From JAWHQP01 sp032586195 (GTDB lineage: Bacteria > Pseudomonadota > Gammaproteobacteria > Enterobacterales > Pasteurellaceae): DNA of 64,000 nucleotides. The first letter of the stretch is position 1. Each line of letters opens with the position of its first letter. The translations under genes were made by a program, and so were the position numbers. The notes below the pieces were generated by a model. That model had not been told where the DNA came from. It did no database searches and saw nothing but the letters and a program-made list of their open reading frames with translations. The stretch lies in the NCBI GenBank assembly GCA_032586195.1, contig JAWHQP010000005.1, positions 124,001 to 188,000 of the forward strand, in the 5' to 3' direction. This document shows, piece after piece, positions 60,543 through 64,000 of this stretch.

Positions 60543-63500
60543 ATGTTGCAAATCTTCCGCGGCTCTCCCGCCCTTTCCGAATTCCGTTTAACTCAGCTTG
60601 CGGTCCGCTTTCATACAGCTAGGCTGCCGGTGAAATCCTGCTATGCCGAATATGTGCATTTTGCCGAACTATCCGAATCATTAACAGCAAATGAAACCGC
60701 TAAGCTTGAGCAGCTGCTGCATTACGGTCCGACGCTGACACAGCATGAACCGACGGGCGAATGTTTTGTGGTGATTCCGCGTATCGGCACGATTTCTTCC
60801 TGGTCTTCCAAAGCAACGGATATTGCCCACAACTGCGGTTTAGATAAAGTGGAACGTTTGGAACGCGGTTTAATTTTTTATTTTGAATCTGCACGTACTT
60901 TAAGCGAGGCGGAACAGGAACATTTATGTTCACATATTCACGATCGCATGATGGAAACCGTGGTGCGCTCGCCCGAACAAGCGGTGGCTTTGTTTAATCA
61001 TCAGGAGCCGAAACCATTTACTAGCGTGGATATCTTAGCGGGCGGCCGCAAAGCCTTAGAAGATGCCAATGTGAATTTAGGTCTGGCATTAGCGGATGAT
61101 GAAATAGATTATTTAGTGGAAAATTTCACTCAACTGGGGCGTAATCCGACGGATATCGAACTGTATATGTTTGCTCAAGCCAACTCAGAACACTGCCGCC
61201 ATAAGATTTTCAATGCGGACTGGGTGATTGACGGCGAAGAACAACCAAAATCGCTGTTCAAAATGATCAAAAACACCTTTGAACACACACCCGATTATGT
61301 GCTATCCGCCTACAAAGATAACGCAGCGGTAATGGAAGGTTCAAAGGTGGGGCGTTTCTTCCCCGATACGGACGGACAATATCGTTATCACCAGGAAGAT
61401 GCTCATATTTTAATGAAAGTGGAAACTCACAACCACCCGACGGCGATCTCACCATTCCCTGGTGCGGCGACGGGTTCGGGCGGTGAAATCCGTGACGAGG
61501 GGGCAACGGGATGCGGGGCAAAACCGAAAGCGGGCCTCACCGGCTTCTCCGTATCCAACCTAGTGATTCCAAACTTTGAACAACCTTGGGAAGCTCCGCT
61601 GTCCAAACCGAACCGTATCGCCTCAGCCTTGGATATTATGATTGAAGGTCCGTTAGGCGGAGCAGCGTTTAATAATGAATTCGGTCGCCCTGCACTGCTG
61701 GGATATTTCCGCACCTATGAGGAAAAAGTCAATAGTTTTGCGGGTGAAGAAGTACGCGGTTACCATAAACCGATTATGTTAGCGGGCGGCATCGGCAATA
61801 TCCGTGCCGAACATGTACAAAAAGGGGAAATTCCGATAGGCGCCAAACTCATCGTATTGGGCGGACCGGCGATGAACATCGGCCTGGGCGGCGGTGCAGC
61901 CTCTTCAATGACATCGGGCAAATCTAAAGAAGACCTGGATTTTGCTTCCGTTCAACGCGAAAACCCGGAAATGGAACGCCGCTGTCAGGAAGTGATCGAC
62001 CGTTGCTGGCAAATGGGTGAAAACAACCCTATCGCCTTTATTCACGACGTGGGCGCAGGCGGTTTGTCCAATGCCATGCCCGAATTAGTACATGACGGCG
62101 GTCGCGGCGGCAAGTTTGAACTGCGCAATATTTTATGTGACGAACGTGGTATGTCACCGCTGGAAATCTGGTGTAACGAATCACAGGAACGCTATGTGTT
62201 AGCGGTGGCGGCGGAAAATCTTGCCGTCTTTGAAGAAATCTGCCGGCGTGAGCGTGCTCCCTATGCGGTGATCGGCGAGGCTACGGCGGAAGAATATCTG
62301 ACGCTGCACGATAATTATTTTGATAATAATCCGATCGACCTGCCAATGGGCGTTTTGTTAGGAAAAACACCTAAAATGACCCGTAACGTGCAATCAAGCC
62401 AAGTGAACAATCCCCCGCTTGATCACCACAAAATCAGCCTCAAAGAAGCTTTGCACCGCGTATTACGCTTACCCGTAGTAGCGGAAAAAACCTTCCTAAT
62501 CACCATCGGTGATCGTTCCGTCACCGGCATGGTCGCCCGTGATCAAATGGTCGGTCCGTGGCAGGTTCCGGTATCTGACGTTGCCATCACCACCGCCAGC
62601 CTTGACAGCTATTATGGTGAGGCAATGTCGATGGGGGAAAGAGCCCCGGTAGCGTTACTCAATTTCGCCGCTTCCGGCCGTTTAGCCGTTGCCGAAGCGA
62701 TCACCAATATCGCCGCAACCAATATCGGGGACATTAAACGTATTAAATTATCTGCCAACTGGATGTCTGCCGCAGGTCATAAGGGCGAAGACGCCGGTCT
62801 TTACGAAACCGTTAAAGCGGTGGGTGAAGAGCTTTGCCCGGCTCTGGGCCTAACCATTCCTGTAGGTAAAGATTCAATGTCTATGCAAACCACCTGGCAG
62901 GAAGACGGCAAACAAAAAACCGTTACCGCACCGCTTTCCTTGGTTATCTCGGCCTTTGCCCGTGTGGAAGACGTACGTAAAACCGTTACTCCTCAATTAC
63001 GCACCGATAAAGGCCATTCCAGCCTATTACTGATTGACCTCGGCGAAGGCAAAAATCGCTTGGGCGCCACCGCACTTGCCCAAGTGTACAAACAACTGGG
63101 CGACGTGCCGGCGGATGTGGAAAACGCAACTATTTTGAAAAACTTCTACGACGCAATACAAGCTCTTGTTCAGCAAAACAAATTACTCGCTTACCACGAC
63201 CGATCCGACGGCGGTTTAATCGTTACCCTGGCGGAAATGGCATTTGCCGGGAACTGCGGAGTGTCCATTGACATCAGCGCCTTAGGTGACAACGATCTTG
63301 CCGTGCTGTTTAATGAAGAACTGGGCGCGGTCATCCAAGTGCGTGAAAGCGATCTTAATGCCGTACGTGAAATACTGGCGCAACACGGCTTGTTGCATTT
63401 AGTGAAGGATCTCGGTTTGGTTAATGATGACGACAATTTCATCATTCAACGCGGAGCCACCACTTTATTGGAAGAAAAACGTTCCGTTCTGCGCGGTGTC

Positions 63501-64000
63501 TGGGCTGAACTAACCCATCAAATGCAACGTTTGCGTGATAATCCGGAATGTGCCGACCAAGAATTCGCAGTCAAAAAAGATCCGAATAATAAAGGACTAT
63601 CAGCATTTTTGAGCTACGACGTGAACGAAGACATCGCCGCTCCGTTTATCAGCACCGGCGTAAGACCGACCATTGCTATCCTGCGCGAACAAGGGGTCAA
63701 TAGCCATTACGAAATGGCGGCCGCTTTTGACCGGGCGGGCTTTAATGCCATCGACGTACACATGAGCGATCTCATGACGGGCAGATATCACCTAAAAGAT
63801 TTCAACGCATTAGCCGCTTGCGGTGGTTTCTCCTACGGCGACGTATTGGGTGCCGGCGGCGGTTGGGCGAAATCCATTCTGTTCAATGATGACCTGCGTG
63901 CTCAGTTCAGCCAATTCTTCGCCAATCCAAACACCCTGGCGCTAGGTGTATGCAATGGCTGCCAATTCCTTTCCAACCTGGCGGATATCATCCCGGGAGC
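60543..64000 (+). CDS. purL: Phosphoribosylformylglycinamidine synthase, 3'-truncated by the window edge
   Basis: Large-type FGAM synthase, fourth step of purine synthesis. The ATG at 60543 follows AAGGTGA. The visible 1152 codons contain the N-terminal domain, the ATP/FGAR domain with SEHCRHKIFNADW and ETHNHPTAISPFPGAATGSGGEIRDEGATG, and the beginning of the C-terminal glutaminase domain with its nucleophile in GVCNGCQFLSN, just before the edge. About 140 residues are missing compared with E. coli. An uptake signal lies at 63069-63077. Transcription is probably repressed by PurR. Confidence 0.97.
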   Translation, partial: MLQIFRGSPALSEFRLTQLAVRFHTARLPVKSCYAEYVHFAELSESLTANETAKLEQLLHYGPTLTQHEPTGECFVVIPRIGTISSWSSKATDIAHNCGLDKVERLERGLIFYFESARTLSEAEQEHLCSHIHDRMMETVVRSPEQAVALFNHQEPKPFTSVDILAGGRKALEDANVNLGLALADDEIDYLVENFTQLGRNPTDIELYMFAQANSEHCRHKIFNADWVIDGEEQPKSLFKMIKNTFEHTPDYVLSAYKDNAAVMEGSKVGRFFPDTDGQYRYHQEDAHILMKVETHNHPTAISPFPGAATGSGGEIRDEGATGCGAKPKAGLTGFSVSNLVIPNFEQPWEAPLSKPNRIASALDIMIEGPLGGAAFNNEFGRPALLGYFRTYEEKVNSFAGEEVRGYHKPIMLAGGIGNIRAEHVQKGEIPIGAKLIVLGGPAMNIGLGGGAASSMTSGKSKEDLDFASVQRENPEMERRCQEVIDRCWQMGENNPIAFIHDVGAGGLSNAMPELVHDGGRGGKFELRNILCDERGMSPLEIWCNESQERYVLAVAAENLAVFEEICRRERAPYAVIGEATAEEYLTLHDNYFDNNPIDLPMGVLLGKTPKMTRNVQSSQVNNPPLDHHKISLKEALHRVLRLPVVAEKTFLITIGDRSVTGMVARDQMVGPWQVPVSDVAITTASLDSYYGEAMSMGERAPVALLNFAASGRLAVAEAITNIAATNIGDIKRIKLSANWMSAAGHKGEDAGLYETVKAVGEELCPALGLTIPVGKDSMSMQTTWQEDGKQKTVTAPLSLVISAFARVEDVRKTVTPQLRTDKGHSSLLLIDLGEGKNRLGATALAQVYKQLGDVPADVENATILKNFYDAIQALVQQNKLLAYHDRSDGGLIVTLAEMAFAGNCGVSIDISALGDNDLAVLFNEELGAVIQVRESDLNAVREILAQHGLLHLVKDLGLVNDDDNFIIQRGATTLLEEKRSVLRGVWAELTHQMQRLRDNPECADQEFAVKKDPNNKGLSAFLSYDVNEDIAAPFISTGVRPTIAILREQGVNSHYEMAAAFDRAGFNAIDVHMSDLMTGRYHLKDFNALAACGGFSYGDVLGAGGGWAKSILFNDDLRAQFSQFFANPNTLALGVCNGCQFLSNLADIIPG

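Larger units (their letters stand above)
187..63077. repeat. Haemophilus-type DNA uptake signal sequences (AAGTGCGGT)
   Basis: Exact 9-mers by eye start at 187, 867, 2627, 4408, 9667, 9723, 11395, 11448, 12781, 14069, 15909, 16464, 18407, 20277, 22165, 24560, 25765, 27953, 28073, 29403, 29713, 33377, 38616, 39870, 40061, 41649, 42041, 42727, 44879, 46725, 47526, 50284, 55236, 55299, 55876, 58186, 59233 and 63069. They mark DNA for self-recognition by the type IV pilus competence system. The exact core assigns the genome to the Haemophilus-type subclade. Inverted pairs close to gene ends double as terminators. Confidence 0.92.

Noticed and set aside
187..63077. Uptake-signal repeats as a CRISPR array
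   Set aside because: The 9-mers are dispersed, on both strands, with irregular spacing and no cas genes.

Overview
The window is core chromosome of a Pasteurellaceae bacterium from the lineage with the Haemophilus-type DNA uptake signal. I find about 38 exact copies of AAGTGCGGT or its complement in 64 kb. Gene order and protein sequences resemble H. influenzae, but complete biotin and leucine operons, a DcuB dicarboxylate exporter and a secreted tannase suggest a rumen or plant-fed-gut, succinate-forming relative (Basfia/'Mannheimia' succiniciproducens or Actinobacillus succinogenes type). The species is inferred, not proven.

Layout: 1-2965 biotin synthesis (bioF partial, bioG, bioC, bioD). 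3013-8036 yceD-rpmF-plsX-fabH-fabD-fabG-acpP, the phospholipid and fatty-acid initiation cluster. 8267-12760 dcuB, a subtype-B tannase and nhaA. 12865-15360 (minus) ompA and a small operon of lipoprotein, secreted protein and yaeR. 15462-22357 (minus) a complete cytochrome c maturation operon ccmABCDEFGHI. 22744-27934 leuABCD behind a leader-peptide attenuator. 28100-29839 (minus) ndk and pepB. 29849-37887 (minus) an AT-rich surface-glycan locus: wbaP, three glycosyltransferases, glf, and a wzm/wzt ABC exporter, which reads as a galactofuranose-containing galactan system. 38294-46717 infA, lnt, corC, tRNA-Ser, ygfZ, yicC, rph, pyrE, metK, sprT. 46878-50204 an Opa-like porin, tRNA-Arg, tRNA-Ser, rep and a small lipoprotein. 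50533-55219 formate dehydrogenase fdxGHI, with Cys in place of selenocysteine. 55982-59771 rppH, a TauE/SafE permease, lgt, thyA, tadA. 59780-60315 a StbDE/RelBE toxin-antitoxin pair. 60543-end purL (partial), behind a PurR operator.

How the parts fit: DcuB, formate dehydrogenase and the Ccm system (needed for periplasmic c-type nitrate, nitrite or TMAO reductases) point to an anaerobic respiratory lifestyle. The glycan locus would make an Und-P-linked polymer started by WbaP, with Galf supplied by Glf, and exported by Wzm/Wzt.

The most unusual signals are: (1) a dispersed 80-130 bp structured repeat, usually starting at an uptake signal, present at five sites with covarying hairpin arms, one copy lying in frame inside the ccmH signal-peptide region; (2) three single-base disruptions at poly-A tracts in two glycosyltransferase genes; (3) a Cys form of the normally selenocysteine-containing formate dehydrogenase; (4) a DnaA-box-like cluster in a gene-free 760 bp stretch before rppH; (5) a probable leaderless yceD transcript; (6) a relic of a GNAT acetyltransferase gene inside the leu operon. 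No prophage, intact insertion sequence, rRNA or CRISPR array was seen.
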